Source of the DNA: Stappia indica
GTDB taxonomy: Bacteria; Pseudomonadota; Alphaproteobacteria; Rhizobiales; Stappiaceae
Direction: 5' to 3'
Assembly (NCBI RefSeq): GCF_009789575.1
Contig: NZ_CP046908.1
Span: forward strand, 4,865,001 to 4,929,000
DNA: 64,000 nt
This document shows, one piece after another, positions 26,840 to 36,093 of the stretch. A program made the translations under genes and the position numbers. Numbering within the stretch: the stretch's first letter is position 1; each line of letters opens with the position of its first letter. Under the pieces are notes generated by a model that did no database searches, was not told where the DNA came from, and saw only the letters and a program-made list of their open reading frames with translations.

Positions 26840-27071
26840 CACGTCAGACGCGAGGCGCTCCGGCGCGCGATGACGATTTCTTGAAGATTCGCCAATCTGC
26901 GGGTTGATCGGATCGTCTTGCGCTGCAAAATGCGGCCGTCGGTAAGCGACGTCGCGTGATCCTGGGCGAGAGTCGGGCAGGGAAGAAGGCATCCGGGGCA
27001 GGAGGCCTTCCTGGAAATGCAAGGGGCTGGCAGTTCTGCCGGCCTGCAACTCGAACGCGGTCGGTGTTTGC

Positions 27072-28094
27072 ATGGAAACTGTTCTGGTCACGGGTGCGGG
27101 CGGCTATATCGGCACGACCCTGGTGCCCTTGCTGCTGGACGCGGGCTACGCGGTGCGCGCGGTCGACCGCTTCTTCTTCGGCCGCGAGTTGCTGCCCGAG
27201 CACGAGCGGCTGGAGATCGTGCGCCAGGATGCCCGGCTGATCGACCCGGCGCTGCTGTCCGGCATCGACCATGTGATCGACCTCGTCGCCATCTCCAACG
27301 ACCCCTCCGGCGAGGAATTCAGCCGCGAGACCGACCAGATCAACCACGTCTCGCGCGTGCGCACCGCAAGGCTCGCCCGCGAGGCCGGCGTCAAGCGCTA
27401 CGTGCTGCCGTCCTCCTGCAGCCTCTACGGCTTCCAGGAGCCCGGCGTCATCGCCACCGAGACGACGCCGACCAATCCGCTGACCGCCTATGCGCGCGCC
27501 AACGAGATGGCCGAGCACGGCGTGCTGCCGCTCGCCTCGGACGATTTCACGGTGGTGGTGCTGCGCCAGGCGACCGTCTACGGCTACAGCCCGCGCATGC
27601 GCTTCGACCTGGCCATCAACGGCATGGTGTTCGGCGCCTGGAAGACCGGCAAGCTGCCGCTCATGCGCGACGGCACCCAGTGGCGCCCGATGGTGCATGT
27701 GCGCGACACGGCCCGCGCCCAGATCTTCATGCTGAGCGCCCCGGCCGAGAAGATCAACGGCCAGATCTTCAATGTCGGGTCGGACGAGAACAACTACCAG
27801 ATCGGCCCGCTGGCGCAGATCGTCGCCGACACCCTGCCGAACGATGTCGCCATCGAATGGTACGGCGACCCCGACCACCGCTCCTACCGGGTCGGCTTCG
27901 ACAAGATCGAGGCGCTGGGCTTCAAGGCCGAGCTGACGGCGGTGGACGGCGTGCGCGACGTGCTGGCGGCGCTGGAGGACGGGCGCACCGACAAGACGAC
28001 CCAGACCATCACGCTCGCCTGGTACAAGGAGCTTGTCACCTGGCACGAGCGCATCAAGGAGCTCGAGCTCAACGGCGGCATGCTGCGCATCTGA
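27072..28094 (+). CDS. NAD-dependent sugar epimerase/dehydratase (SDR family) with an altered catalytic motif
   Basis: This 340-residue extended SDR has NAD motif TGAGGYIG (res ~7-14), catalytic-region SSCSLYG, and C-terminal GQIFNVGSDENNYQI, as in nucleotide-sugar epimerases and dehydratases. The usual YxxxK pair is replaced by YARAN (tat gcg cgc gcc aac at 27488-27502), so the catalytic Lys is Asn. It lies where rmlB would be expected between rmlC and rmlD, but lacks clear RmlB features. It is 8 bases ahead of rmlD, so probably one operon. It could act on a sugar nucleotide with changed chemistry, or be a binding or structural relative. The substrate is unknown. Confidence 0.82.
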   Translation: METVLVTGAGGYIGTTLVPLLLDAGYAVRAVDRFFFGRELLPEHERLEIVRQDARLIDPALLSGIDHVIDLVAISNDPSGEEFSRETDQINHVSRVRTARLAREAGVKRYVLPSSCSLYGFQEPGVIATETTPTNPLTAYARANEMAEHGVLPLASDDFTVVVLRQATVYGYSPRMRFDLAINGMVFGAWKTGKLPLMRDGTQWRPMVHVRDTARAQIFMLSAPAEKINGQIFNVGSDENNYQIGPLAQIVADTLPNDVAIEWYGDPDHRSYRVGFDKIEALGFKAELTAVDGVRDVLAALEDGRTDKTTQTITLAWYKELVTWHERIKELELNGGMLRI

Positions 28095-28102
28095 GGGTTC
28101 CC

Positions 28103-28978
28103 ATGAAGACGATCCTCCTTGGTCCCGGCGGCCAGCTCGGTACGGATATCCGGCGGGCGAACGAGGCCGCGGGCAGCGTGCTGGACATTGTCCCCGTCGG
28201 CCGCGACCGGCTCGACCTTGCCGATTTCGACAGGGTGCGAGAGCTGCTGTCGACGGCGGACTTCGACGTGCTGGTGAACTGCTCCAGCTATCACAAGACC
28301 GACGAGGTCGAGGGCAACGCCCAGCAGGCCTTCACCATCAACGCCCATCTGGTCGCGCTGCTGGCCGAACTGGCGCAGGCGAAGTCGGCCCGCTTCGTCC
28401 ATGTCTCGACCGACTACGTGTTCGGCGGCCAGGACAAGCGTGAGCCTCTCGTCGAGGCCGACCCGCGCGCACCGGTCAACGTCTACGGCGCCAGCAAGGC
28501 GATGGGCGAGGACCTTGCCCGGCTCGCCTGCGAGAACACGCTGATCCTGCGCGTCGCCTCGCTGTTCGGCGTGGCCGGGGCCAGCGGCAAGGGCGGCAAT
28601 TTCGTCGAGACGATGATCCGCTTCGGCCGCGAGCGCGGGCACCTGCGCGTCGTCGCCGACCAGCACATGTCGCCGACCTCGACCAAGGACATCGCCGCCG
28701 CGCTGCTGACCATGCTGCGCGACGAGGTGCCCGCGGGCATCTGGCATGTGGTGAATTCCGGCGCGACGACCTGGCACGGCTTTGCCGAGGAGATCATCCG
28801 CAGGTCCGGGACGAAGGCGAGCGTCGAGGCGATCACCTCCGCCGAATTCCCGACGCCGGCGCGCCGGCCGGCCTATTCGGTCCTGTCGAACGACAAGCTG
28901 GCTTCCGCCATCGGCGCCCCGCGCCCCTGGCAGGAGGCGCTGGACGACTATCTCGCCGAGAAGGGGTACCTGGCGTGA
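28103..28978 (+). CDS. rmlD: dTDP-4-dehydrorhamnose reductase
   Basis: This 291-residue SDR-fold reductase completes dTDP-L-rhamnose using NAD(P)H. Motifs are [10 protein letters not shown] (res ~5-14), [12 protein letters not shown] in the position of the family's NxAAYTxVDxAE, [10 protein letters not shown], and the catalytic pair in [14 protein letters not shown] at 28103 follows GAGGG. The end overlaps the rmlA start by 4 bases (GTGA), so it is coupled to the next gene. The Ser-Ser-Tyr-His variation in the first active-site loop is a mild departure from the usual Ala-Ala-Tyr-Thr. Confidence 0.9.
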   Translation: MKTILLGPGGQLGTDIRRANEAAGSVLDIVPVGRDRLDLADFDRVRELLSTADFDVLVNCSSYHKTDEVEGNAQQAFTINAHLVALLAELAQAKSARFVHVSTDYVFGGQDKREPLVEADPRAPVNVYGASKAMGEDLARLACENTLILRVASLFGVAGASGKGGNFVETMIRFGRERGHLRVVADQHMSPTSTKDIAAALLTMLRDEVPAGIWHVVNSGATTWHGFAEEIIRRSGTKASVEAITSAEFPTPARRPAYSVLSNDKLASAIGAPRPWQEALDDYLAEKGYLA

Positions 28979-29844
28979 GGGGCATCGTGCTTGCCGGCGG
29001 GTCCGGCACCCGCCTTTATCCGCTGACCCGGGTGACCAGCAAGCAGCTGCTGCCGGTCTACGACAAGCCGATGATCTACTACCCGCTGTCGGTGCTGATG
29101 CTGGCGGGCATCCGCGAGATACTGATCATCTCCACCCCGCGCGACCTGCCGAGCTACGAGGCGCTGCTGGGCGACGGCAGCCAGTGGGGCATCAAGCTCT
29201 CCTATGTGGTGCAACAGGAGCCGCGGGGCCTTGCCGAGGCCTTCATCCTGGGCGAGCGCTTCATCGACGGCAGCCCCTGCGCGCTCGTGCTCGGCGACAA
29301 CATCTTCTACGGCCACGGCCTGTCGGAGCGGCTGGTCAAGGCCTCGGCGCTGACCGCGGGCGGCAAGGTCTTCGCCTATCACGTGCAGGATCCGCAGCGT
29401 TACGGCGTCGTCGAGTTCGACGAGGCCGGCCGCGCGGTGTCGCTGGAGGAAAAGCCGACGAGCCCGAAGTCCAACTGGGCGGTCGCCGGCCTCTATTTCT
29501 ACGATGCCGAGGTGGTGGAGCACGCCCATCAGGTGCGCCCGTCCGCACGCGGCGAGCTGGAAATCACCGACATCAACCGCCGCTATCTCGAGGCGGGCCA
29601 GCTGACGGTGGAAAAGCTCGGCCGGGGCTTTGCCTGGCTCGACACCGGCACTCACGACAGCCTGATGGAAGCCTCGGAATTCATCCGGGCGATCGAGCAC
29701 CGGCAGGGACTGAAGGTCGCCTGCCTGGAAGAGATCGCCATGGTGAACCGCTGGATCACCCCGGAAGATGTCGCCGAACTCGCCAAGCCGCTCGCCAAGA
29801 CGCTGTATGGCGAGTACCTCCTGCAGATCAGCGGACGAAAATAG
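28975..29844 (+). CDS. rmlA: Glucose-1-phosphate thymidylyltransferase
   Basis: This 289-residue nucleotidyltransferase makes dTDP-glucose, the first step of dTDP-rhamnose synthesis. Signature [13 protein letters not shown] (res ~5-17), [26 protein letters not shown] and [20 protein letters not shown] are all present. It starts with GTG inside the end of rmlD (4-base overlap). Length is standard for RmlA. The RgpF-like gene follows 12 bases later, supporting use of rhamnose in the same polymer. Confidence 0.96.
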   Translation: MRGIVLAGGSGTRLYPLTRVTSKQLLPVYDKPMIYYPLSVLMLAGIREILIISTPRDLPSYEALLGDGSQWGIKLSYVVQQEPRGLAEAFILGERFIDGSPCALVLGDNIFYGHGLSERLVKASALTAGGKVFAYHVQDPQRYGVVEFDEAGRAVSLEEKPTSPKSNWAVAGLYFYDAEVVEHAHQVRPSARGELEITDINRRYLEAGQLTVEKLGRGFAWLDTGTHDSLMEASEFIRAIEHRQGLKVACLEEIAMVNRWITPEDVAELAKPLAKTLYGEYLLQISGRK

Positions 29845-29856
29845 GCCAGACGGAAC

Positions 29857-31179
29857 ATGCTCGGGCAGGTCATCCATCCAGTTGTCTTCTTTTTCTACAA
29901 GCTCTTCAAGCCGATCTGGTACCTGTACTGGTACTTCCTCGTCATCATGCCTTACGAGGCGTATTCCCGCTTTGTCTGCCGGCTGGACCCCAAGCTCTAT
30001 TCGGAAAAGCGCCGCATCCTCGGGGTGACCGAGGGGCGTCGTTCGCATGAGGGAAAGCGCTTCGCGATCTTCGTGATCTACACGAGGGCCGACATCCAGG
30101 TCTTCACCCGCACGGCGATCGACGCGCTCAACGCGCGCGGCATCAACATCGTCTTCGTGACCAACATGCGGGCGAGCGGCGAGGTGCGCGAGGACCTGCT
30201 CGACAATTGCCATCTGCTGATCGAGCGCGAGAACCTGGGCCGCGACTTCGGCGCCTACAAGGACGGCTTCAGCCTGCTGCGCAAGCGCGAGCCGGTGATC
30301 GACAAGCTGATCCTGATGAACGACAGCGTCTATTATCTGCCGAACGGTCTCGACAAGATCTTCGCCGAGTTGGACGCGGACGAGCCGTTCATCGGCCTCA
30401 CGGAAGTGTTCGAGCACCACTACCACGTCCAGTCGTTCCTGCTGGCCTTCAACCGCGAGGTGATCGAGGCGCCGGCCTTCCTGGAATACTGGGACAAGTA
30501 CGTGCCGATCAGCACCCGCCGCTGGTCGGTGCACAAGGGCGAGGTCGGCCTGACCAAATGCGTGCTGCGCAAGGTCGGCCAGGGTCCGCACATCATCGTC
30601 AACCCGGTCGAGGTCTACAACGTCCTCGTCGGCATGGACTTCGGCGAACTCAAGTCGACCATCGACCTGGTGCCGTACCGCAACAGAAACCTGTTGCGCA
30701 GGCAGCTCTACAAGCTGATCGAGATGCGCTCCAGCCAGGCGATCTCCGAAGAGGCGCTGGCGCAGGGCCAGTTCATCGAGCGGTTCGCCGATCTCGTCAC
30801 GGCAGCGCGCGCCAAGGGCACGTCGCTGGCCGACGACGACGATGTCACCAAGGCGCTGGACCTGCGCTACGACTTCCAGAGCCGGCGCAACCTCAGCGAC
30901 TTCAAGGTGGCCGAGTTCATCGAGAGCTACGTCAAGCTGCTGACCGAGCGCAACCAGATCCATTTCGGCGGATTTCTCTACTACAAGTTCCTCGGCGTCC
31001 CGGTCCTGAAGCGCGACATGGTCTATCGTGACGTCTACACGTTCGAGCAGATCAACAAGATCATCGACGAGCTGGACCTGCCGTTTGCCGAGGAGATCCG
31101 CGTCGACATCCGCAGCAAGGGGATGGGGCGCTACTACAAGGGCCTCAAGAAGGTCCTGTTCCGCTACGGTGCGATCTGA
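29857..31179 (+). CDS. Rhamnan synthesis protein F-like (RgpF family)
   Basis: This 440-residue protein matches the RgpF family, predicted to help assemble or modify rhamnose-containing polysaccharides. The N-terminus has a membrane-associated hydrophobic segment (res ~8-32, VVFFFYKLFKPIWYLYWYFL), then the family motifs FVIYTRADIQVFTR, ERENLGRDFGAYKDGF and LILMNDSVYY. The central GRDFGAYKDG is typical of this group. It sits right behind rmlA in a run of closely spaced genes. The exact reaction is not established for the family in general, so its role is inferred from context: rhamnose transfer during capsule assembly. Confidence 0.85.
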   Translation: MLGQVIHPVVFFFYKLFKPIWYLYWYFLVIMPYEAYSRFVCRLDPKLYSEKRRILGVTEGRRSHEGKRFAIFVIYTRADIQVFTRTAIDALNARGINIVFVTNMRASGEVREDLLDNCHLLIERENLGRDFGAYKDGFSLLRKREPVIDKLILMNDSVYYLPNGLDKIFAELDADEPFIGLTEVFEHHYHVQSFLLAFNREVIEAPAFLEYWDKYVPISTRRWSVHKGEVGLTKCVLRKVGQGPHIIVNPVEVYNVLVGMDFGELKSTIDLVPYRNRNLLRRQLYKLIEMRSSQAISEEALAQGQFIERFADLVTAARAKGTSLADDDDVTKALDLRYDFQSRRNLSDFKVAEFIESYVKLLTERNQIHFGGFLYYKFLGVPVLKRDMVYRDVYTFEQINKIIDELDLPFAEEIRVDIRSKGMGRYYKGLKKVLFRYGAI

Positions 31180-31181
31180 GA

Positions 31182-32066
31182 ATGAGGGCAGCAACCATGG
31201 CAAGCAGGCTGCTCGGCCGGTTGATGAACACGCTTGCGAGGGCACGGCGCGCGGTGGTGCTGCCCTACGCGCGCGGACACCAGGACAAGGCGCTGGACGA
31301 TCGCTACGACATGCGCCCGGCGCGGCCCGAGAACGCCGTCGACCTGTTCGAGGGCGAATGGTCCGGCGCGCTGCCGGGCCTGCCGCCCAACGGCAAGCCG
31401 GCCTTCTACACCGACTCGCGCGTCGACTTCTTCGAGCGTGCCAGCGGCGGCTTCGCCAACAAGCACGTGCTGGAGCTGGGGCCGCTGGAAGGCAGCCACA
31501 CCTACATGCTGCAGATGAAGGGCGCGGCCTCGATCACCTCGATCGAGGCGAACACCCGCGCCTATTTCAAGTGCCTGATCGTCAAGAACAATTACGCCCT
31601 GCACAAGGCGCGGTTCCTGCTCGGCGACTTCCTGAAATATCTCGAGGAGGAGCCGCGGCGCTTCGACGCCATCGTGGCGAGCGGCGTGCTCTACCACATG
31701 AGCGATCCGGTGGCGCTGATCGAGGCGATGTGCCGGAGCGCCGATGCCGTGTGCATCTGGACGCATTATTACGACCACGAGATCATCTCGCGGCATCCGG
31801 TCTATGCCCGCCGCTTCGCCGCGCCCGAGACCATCGAGCATCGCGGCGTGCCGCTGACCATGAGCCGGCAGACCTATGTGCAGCAGGTGCTCGACTGGAA
31901 GGGCTTTTGCGGGGGCGCCGAGCGGGTGACCCGCTGGGTGGAGAAGGACTCGCTGCTGCGCCTGTTCGACGTGCTCGGCTTCGACGTCGAGATCGGCAAG
32001 GACGATCCGGCCCATGTGAACGGCCCGGCGCTGACCTTCGTCGCCAGGAAGCGGAAGAGCGGGTGA
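31182..32066 (+). CDS. SAM-dependent methyltransferase-like protein
   Basis: This 294-residue protein has a basic N-terminus, a SAM-site-like segment VLELGPLEGSHTYML (res ~94-108) in which the canonical GxGxG is GPLEG, and ASGVLYHMSDPVALIEAM later. This pattern is seen in methyltransferase-fold proteins of polysaccharide clusters. The methyltransferase at 44876 shares the same organisation (LDLGCLEGG; AAGILYHVDAP), although that one is low-GC. It starts 2 bases after the RgpF-like stop and ends overlapping the next ATG by one base, so translation is coupled. An alternative start lies at 31197. Substrate unknown. Confidence 0.8.
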   Translation: MRAATMASRLLGRLMNTLARARRAVVLPYARGHQDKALDDRYDMRPARPENAVDLFEGEWSGALPGLPPNGKPAFYTDSRVDFFERASGGFANKHVLELGPLEGSHTYMLQMKGAASITSIEANTRAYFKCLIVKNNYALHKARFLLGDFLKYLEEEPRRFDAIVASGVLYHMSDPVALIEAMCRSADAVCIWTHYYDHEIISRHPVYARRFAAPETIEHRGVPLTMSRQTYVQQVLDWKGFCGGAERVTRWVEKDSLLRLFDVLGFDVEIGKDDPAHVNGPALTFVARKRKSG

Positions 32067-32818
32067 TGGGCGGGATTGTCCAGCGGATCGTCGGCGCGCT
32101 GACCGGCGCCAAGGCGCGCGCGGAAGCGGAGAAGCCGCACTTCCAGCGCGACTACGAGCGCCATGTCCGCAATCTCAAGGAGAGCCACCCGCTGGACGAG
32201 GCGATGTCGCTGGCCGTCGGCGGGCATTACGACATCCAGGGCCGCATCCACCTGGAGCTGCTGCGCTCGCTGGGGCTGAAGGACGGCGACAGTCTCATCG
32301 ACCTCGGCTGCGGCAGCGGCCGCACGGCGAGACAGCTGGCCGCCAGCGGGAGCTACAGCTATCTGGGCATCGATGTGGTCGAGGACCTCATCGACTACGC
32401 CCGCGCCCATACGCCGGCCGACTACCGCTTCCACATCTCCACGGACCTGAAGATCCCGGCCGCGGATGCGTCCGCCGACATCGTCACCTCGTTCAGCCTG
32501 TTCACCCATCTGCTGCACGAGGAGACCTACCTCTACATGGAGGAGGTGAGGCGGGTGCTGCGTCCCGGCGGGACGTTCCTGTTCTCGTTCCTGGAATTCG
32601 GCAGTCGCGATCATTTTTCGGTCTTCGCCGGCAGTGTCGAGCAGCAGAGAAACGGGACGAAGCCCGTCCTCAACATGTTCATCGAGCGCAACGTCATCGA
32701 ACTGTGGGCGAAGAAGCTCGGTTTTGCGGTCGAGACCTACATCGACGGCAACCGGGAGATCGTGCCGGGCGGCGGCCTTGGCCAGACCGGCGCGGTGCTG
32801 CGGCGTCTCGAACGCTAG
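32066..32818 (+). CDS. SAM-dependent methyltransferase
   Basis: This protein of 250 residues has the SAM motif LIDLGCGSGRTARQLA (res ~77-92), YLGIDVVEDLIDYAR, SFSLFTHLLHEETYLYMEE and RVLRPGGTFLFSFLEFG, a full class I set. ATG overlaps the previous stop (TGATG). It is the last gene of the rml-RgpF-methyltransferase run; a 323-base gap follows. It probably O-methylates a sugar or caps the chain, as methyltransferases do in some ABC-exported polysaccharides, but the sequence does not prove that. Confidence 0.87.
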   Translation: MGGIVQRIVGALTGAKARAEAEKPHFQRDYERHVRNLKESHPLDEAMSLAVGGHYDIQGRIHLELLRSLGLKDGDSLIDLGCGSGRTARQLAASGSYSYLGIDVVEDLIDYARAHTPADYRFHISTDLKIPAADASADIVTSFSLFTHLLHEETYLYMEEVRRVLRPGGTFLFSFLEFGSRDHFSVFAGSVEQQRNGTKPVLNMFIERNVIELWAKKLGFAVETYIDGNREIVPGGGLGQTGAVLRRLER

Positions 32819-32884
32819 GGAAGGTGGCGGAAAATCGTGGTTCAGGACGCTGTTCCAGCGGCTTGATCGCACTGCACCGAGCAA

Positions 32885-33055
32885 CTAGAAGGAGTGCACG
32901 GAATGAGTGTCGAAGCGGGTTTCAGCCGCCGGTCCTTCCGTTCGCCGGGGAGCCCGACCAGGCCGTGCGATAGTGCGGCAGGCGGGGGCGGAAAAGGCCA
33001 GCAGAGCCAGTACGGACAATCCGGCAGCCAGGACGCGGCTTGCCTTGTACACCAT
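32885..33055 (-). CDS. Possible small exported peptide
   Basis: This 56-codon reading frame lies on the minus strand in the 323-base gap before the second cysD. Its N-terminus ([20 protein letters not shown]) has the basic-then-hydrophobic form of a signal peptide, with FSAPAC as a possible cleavage region. The rest is Arg/Pro-rich. GAGG lies about 8 bases before the ATG. No family is recognised. The remaining bases of this gap (32819-33141) show no other gene and must hold the cysD promoter. This may be a chance frame. Confidence 0.3.
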   Translation of the reverse strand: MVYKASRVLAAGLSVLALLAFSAPACRTIARPGRAPRRTEGPAAETRFDTHSVHSF

Positions 33056-33141
33056 CGCACCGGCCTCGTCGCAAACGGGGCCTCGATGCGGCGCGAGGCG
33101 GCGTGATGCATCAGGAAGGGTCGAACTTGCAGGAAGACGTG

Positions 33142-34050
33142 ATGGCGCCCGGTCGCCTCGACAATCTGCGGACGCTCGAGGCGGAAAGCATCCATATCAT
33201 CCGGGAGGTGGCGGCCGAGTTCCGCAATCCGGTGATGCTCTATTCGATCGGCAAGGACTCCTCCGTCCTGCTGCATCTGGCGATGAAGGCCTTCGCGCCC
33301 TCGCGCCTGCCGTTTCCCCTGATGCATGTCGACACGACGTGGAAGTTCCGCGAGATGATCGCCTTCCGCGACGAGACGGCGAAGCGCATCGGCGCGGACC
33401 TGATCGTGCACACCAATCAGGACGGCCTGAAGCAAGGCATCGGCCCGTTCAGCCACGGCTCCTCCGTGCACACGCATGTGATGAAGACCGAGGCGCTGAA
33501 GCAGGCGCTCGACAAGTACGGCTTCGACGCGGCCTTCGGCGGCGCCCGCCGGGACGAGGAGAAGAGCCGCGCCAAGGAGCGCGTCTTCTCGTTCCGCAGC
33601 AAGGCCCACGCCTGGGACCCGAAGAACCAGCGTCCGGAACTGTGGAACCTCTATAACGGGCGCATCGCCAAGGGCGAGTCGATCCGCGCCTTCCCGTTGT
33701 CCAACTGGACCGAGCTCGACATCTGGCAGTACATCCTGCTGGAGAGCATCCCCATCGTGCCGCTCTATTATGCCCAGCGGCGGCCGGTGGTGCGGCGCGA
33801 CGGCATGCTGATCATGGTCGACGACGAGCGCATGCCGATCGGCCCGGACGACCGGGTGGAGGAGCTGATGGTGCGCTTCCGCACGCTCGGCTGCTACCCG
33901 CTGACCGGCGCCATCGAGTCCGAGGCCGACACGCTGCCGGCGATCATCCGCGAGATGCTGATCGCCCGCACCTCCGAACGTTCGGGCCGCCTGATCGACC
34001 ACGACGACAGCGCCTCGATGGAAAAGAAGAAGCGCGAGGGGTATTTCTGA
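33142..34050 (+). CDS. cysD: Sulfate adenylyltransferase subunit 2 (second copy)
   Basis: This 302-residue paralogue of the CysD at 12825 has [31 protein letters not shown] and the same C-terminus [14 protein letters not shown] at 33142 gives [15 protein letters not shown], which aligns end to end with the first copy, and AGGAAG sits just upstream; the longer frame to 33040 is rejected. The loop after DTTWKF and the region around [18 protein letters not shown] differ clearly from copy one ([18 protein letters not shown]), so this is not a very recent duplicate. cysNC follows after 2 bases. Confidence 0.94.
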   Translation: MAPGRLDNLRTLEAESIHIIREVAAEFRNPVMLYSIGKDSSVLLHLAMKAFAPSRLPFPLMHVDTTWKFREMIAFRDETAKRIGADLIVHTNQDGLKQGIGPFSHGSSVHTHVMKTEALKQALDKYGFDAAFGGARRDEEKSRAKERVFSFRSKAHAWDPKNQRPELWNLYNGRIAKGESIRAFPLSNWTELDIWQYILLESIPIVPLYYAQRRPVVRRDGMLIMVDDERMPIGPDDRVEELMVRFRTLGCYPLTGAIESEADTLPAIIREMLIARTSERSGRLIDHDDSASMEKKKREGYF

Positions 34051-34052
34051 CC

Positions 34053-35954
34053 ATGCGCAATCCGGACCCGACCGCCTCCGACGAGGCCGTGCGCGAGTAC
34101 ATCCTGTCCCAGGTCAACAAGGACCAGCTGCGCTTCCTCACCTGCGGCAGCGTCGACGACGGCAAGTCCACCCTGATCGGGCGGCTGCTGTACGACACCA
34201 AGCTGATCTTCGAGGATCAGCTGGCCGCGCTGGAGCGCGATTCCACCCGCCACGGCACGGTCGGCGACGACATCGACCTGGCGCTGCTGGTCGACGGGCT
34301 GGAGGCCGAGCGCGAGCAGGGCATAACCATCGACGTCGCCTATCGCTTCTTCGCGACCGACCGACGCAAGTTCATCGTCGCCGACACGCCGGGCCACGAG
34401 CAGTACACCCGCAACATGGCGACCGGCGCCTCGACCGCCGATCTGGCCGTGCTGCTGGTCGATGCGCGCAACGGGCTGATGACTCAGACGCGCCGGCATG
34501 CCTTCATCGCCTCGCTGCTCGGCATCCACCACGTGGTGCTGGCCATCAACAAGATCGACCTGGTCGGCTATTCGCAGGAGCGCTTCAACCAGATCGAGGC
34601 GGAGTTCCGCGCCTTCGCGCAGGGCTTCGACTTCGAGACGCTGGTGGCGATCCCCCTGTCGGCGCGCTACGGCGACAACGTCACGGCGCCCGGCGACAAC
34701 ATGCCCTGGTACGCGGGGCCGACGCTGCTGGAGCATCTGGAGACGGTCGAGGTCGGCCGCGACGGCGATGCCCGCCCGTTCCGCTTTCCCGTGCAGTGGG
34801 TGAACCGCCCGAACCTCGACTTCCGCGGTTTTTCCGGCACGATCGCCGGCGGGCGCGTCAGCGTCGGCGACGAGGTGGTGGTCGCTGCCTCGGGCCGTAC
34901 CTCGACGGTGAAGAGCATCCTGTCGCAGGTCGGCGAGGCGCAAAGCGCCGGCTCCGGCGAGGCGGTGACGCTTGTGCTTGCCGACGAGATCGACGCCTCG
35001 CGCGGCGATGTCATCGCGGCCGCCGCCGCCCGTCCGGACGTTGCCGACCAGTTCGCGGCGCATCTGATCTGGATGTCGGAGGACGCGCTGCTGCCGGGCC
35101 GATCCTACCTGCTGAAGATCGGCACGCGGACGGTCACCGCCTCGGTGACCGAGATCAAGCACAAGATCAACGTCAACACGTTCGAGCGGGTCGCGGCCAA
35201 GACGCTGGAGCTGAACGAGATCGCCTTCGCCAATCTGGCGATGACGGTGCCGGTCGCCTTCGACCCCTACGAGGCGAACCGCACGACGGGCTCGTTCATC
35301 CTGGTCGACCGGCTGACCAATGCGACGGTCGGCGCCGGCATGGTCTGGTTCGCCCTGCGCCGGGCGACCAACATCCACTGGCAGGCGCTGGAGGTGGACC
35401 AGGCGGCGCGCGCGCAGAGCCTCGGCCAGACGCCGGCGGCGCTGTGGTTCACGGGCCTGTCCGGCTCGGGCAAGTCGACGGTCGCCTCGCTTCTGGAAAA
35501 GAAGCTGCATGTGCGCGGCCGCCACACCTACACGCTGGACGGCGACAACGTGCGCCACGGCCTCAACCGCGATCTCGGCTTCACCGATGCCGACCGGGTG
35601 GAGAATATCCGCAGGGTCGGCGAGGTGGCGCGGTTGTTCGTCGATGCCGGCCTGCTGACGCTGGTTTCCTTCATCTCGCCGTTCCGCAGCGAGCGCGCCA
35701 TGGCACGCGAGCTGTTCCCGGACGGGCGCTTCATCGAGGTCTTCGTCGACACGCCCATCGAGGAGTGCCGCCGGCGCGACCCGAAGGGCCTCTACCGCAA
35801 GGCGGATGCGGGCGAGCTGCGCAACTTCACGGGCGTCGACAGCCCCTACGAGGCGCCGGAAAATCCGGAAATCCACATCCGCACGATGGGCCGCGACCCG
35901 GAGGAGATCGTCGACGAGATCATCGTCTATCTGGAGGCGAACGACCTGATCTGA
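34053..35954 (+). CDS. cysN/cysC: Bifunctional sulfate adenylyltransferase subunit 1 / adenylylsulfate kinase (second copy)
   Basis: This 633-residue CysN-CysC fusion has the GTPase P-loop GSVDDGKST (res ~32-40), [16 protein letters not shown], then APS kinase with GLSGSGKST (~467) and [15 protein letters not shown]. It makes PAPS together with the cysD two bases upstream. It is the same architecture as the copy at 13741 but diverged throughout (for example [15 protein letters not shown] versus [15 protein letters not shown]). Both modules lie in the capsule region, which suggests a high PAPS demand. A stem-loop and a strong palindrome follow before galE. Confidence 0.94.
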   Translation: MRNPDPTASDEAVREYILSQVNKDQLRFLTCGSVDDGKSTLIGRLLYDTKLIFEDQLAALERDSTRHGTVGDDIDLALLVDGLEAEREQGITIDVAYRFFATDRRKFIVADTPGHEQYTRNMATGASTADLAVLLVDARNGLMTQTRRHAFIASLLGIHHVVLAINKIDLVGYSQERFNQIEAEFRAFAQGFDFETLVAIPLSARYGDNVTAPGDNMPWYAGPTLLEHLETVEVGRDGDARPFRFPVQWVNRPNLDFRGFSGTIAGGRVSVGDEVVVAASGRTSTVKSILSQVGEAQSAGSGEAVTLVLADEIDASRGDVIAAAAARPDVADQFAAHLIWMSEDALLPGRSYLLKIGTRTVTASVTEIKHKINVNTFERVAAKTLELNEIAFANLAMTVPVAFDPYEANRTTGSFILVDRLTNATVGAGMVWFALRRATNIHWQALEVDQAARAQSLGQTPAALWFTGLSGSGKSTVASLLEKKLHVRGRHTYTLDGDNVRHGLNRDLGFTDADRVENIRRVGEVARLFVDAGLLTLVSFISPFRSERAMARELFPDGRFIEVFVDTPIEECRRRDPKGLYRKADAGELRNFTGVDSPYEAPENPEIHIRTMGRDPEEIVDEIIVYLEANDLI

Positions 35955-35962
35955 ACGCCGGC

Positions 35963-35990
35963 CCCGGCTCCGTGATCGGAGGGAGCCGGG
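35963..35990 (+). terminator. Stem-loop after cysNC (second copy)
   Basis: A perfect 9-bp stem (cccggctcc / ggagccggg) with a 10-base loop begins about 8 bases after the cysNC stop. There is no T-run, so it is a weak or factor-dependent terminator, or a stabilising stem at the transcript end. Confidence 0.5.
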
Positions 35991-36015
35991 ACCGATGGCG
36001 GCGGGAACGGCAAGC

Positions 36016-36033
36016 TTGTGACACGTGTCACAA
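36016..36033 (+). promoter_or_regulatory. CRP-type operator upstream of the second galE
   Basis: The sequence ttgtgacacgtgtcacaa is a perfect 18-base palindrome containing TGTGA-N6-TCACA, the consensus for CRP-family regulators. A -10-like catgat at 36053-36058 puts the palindrome about 41 bases upstream of the likely start of transcription, the position used by an activator. It controls galE (36094) and probably the glycosyltransferase behind it. Confidence 0.7.
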
Positions 36034-36093
36034 TGTTGCTGCGACGGCTGGCCATGATGCACTGCAACAAACGAAAGCGACGGGAATCGGGGC

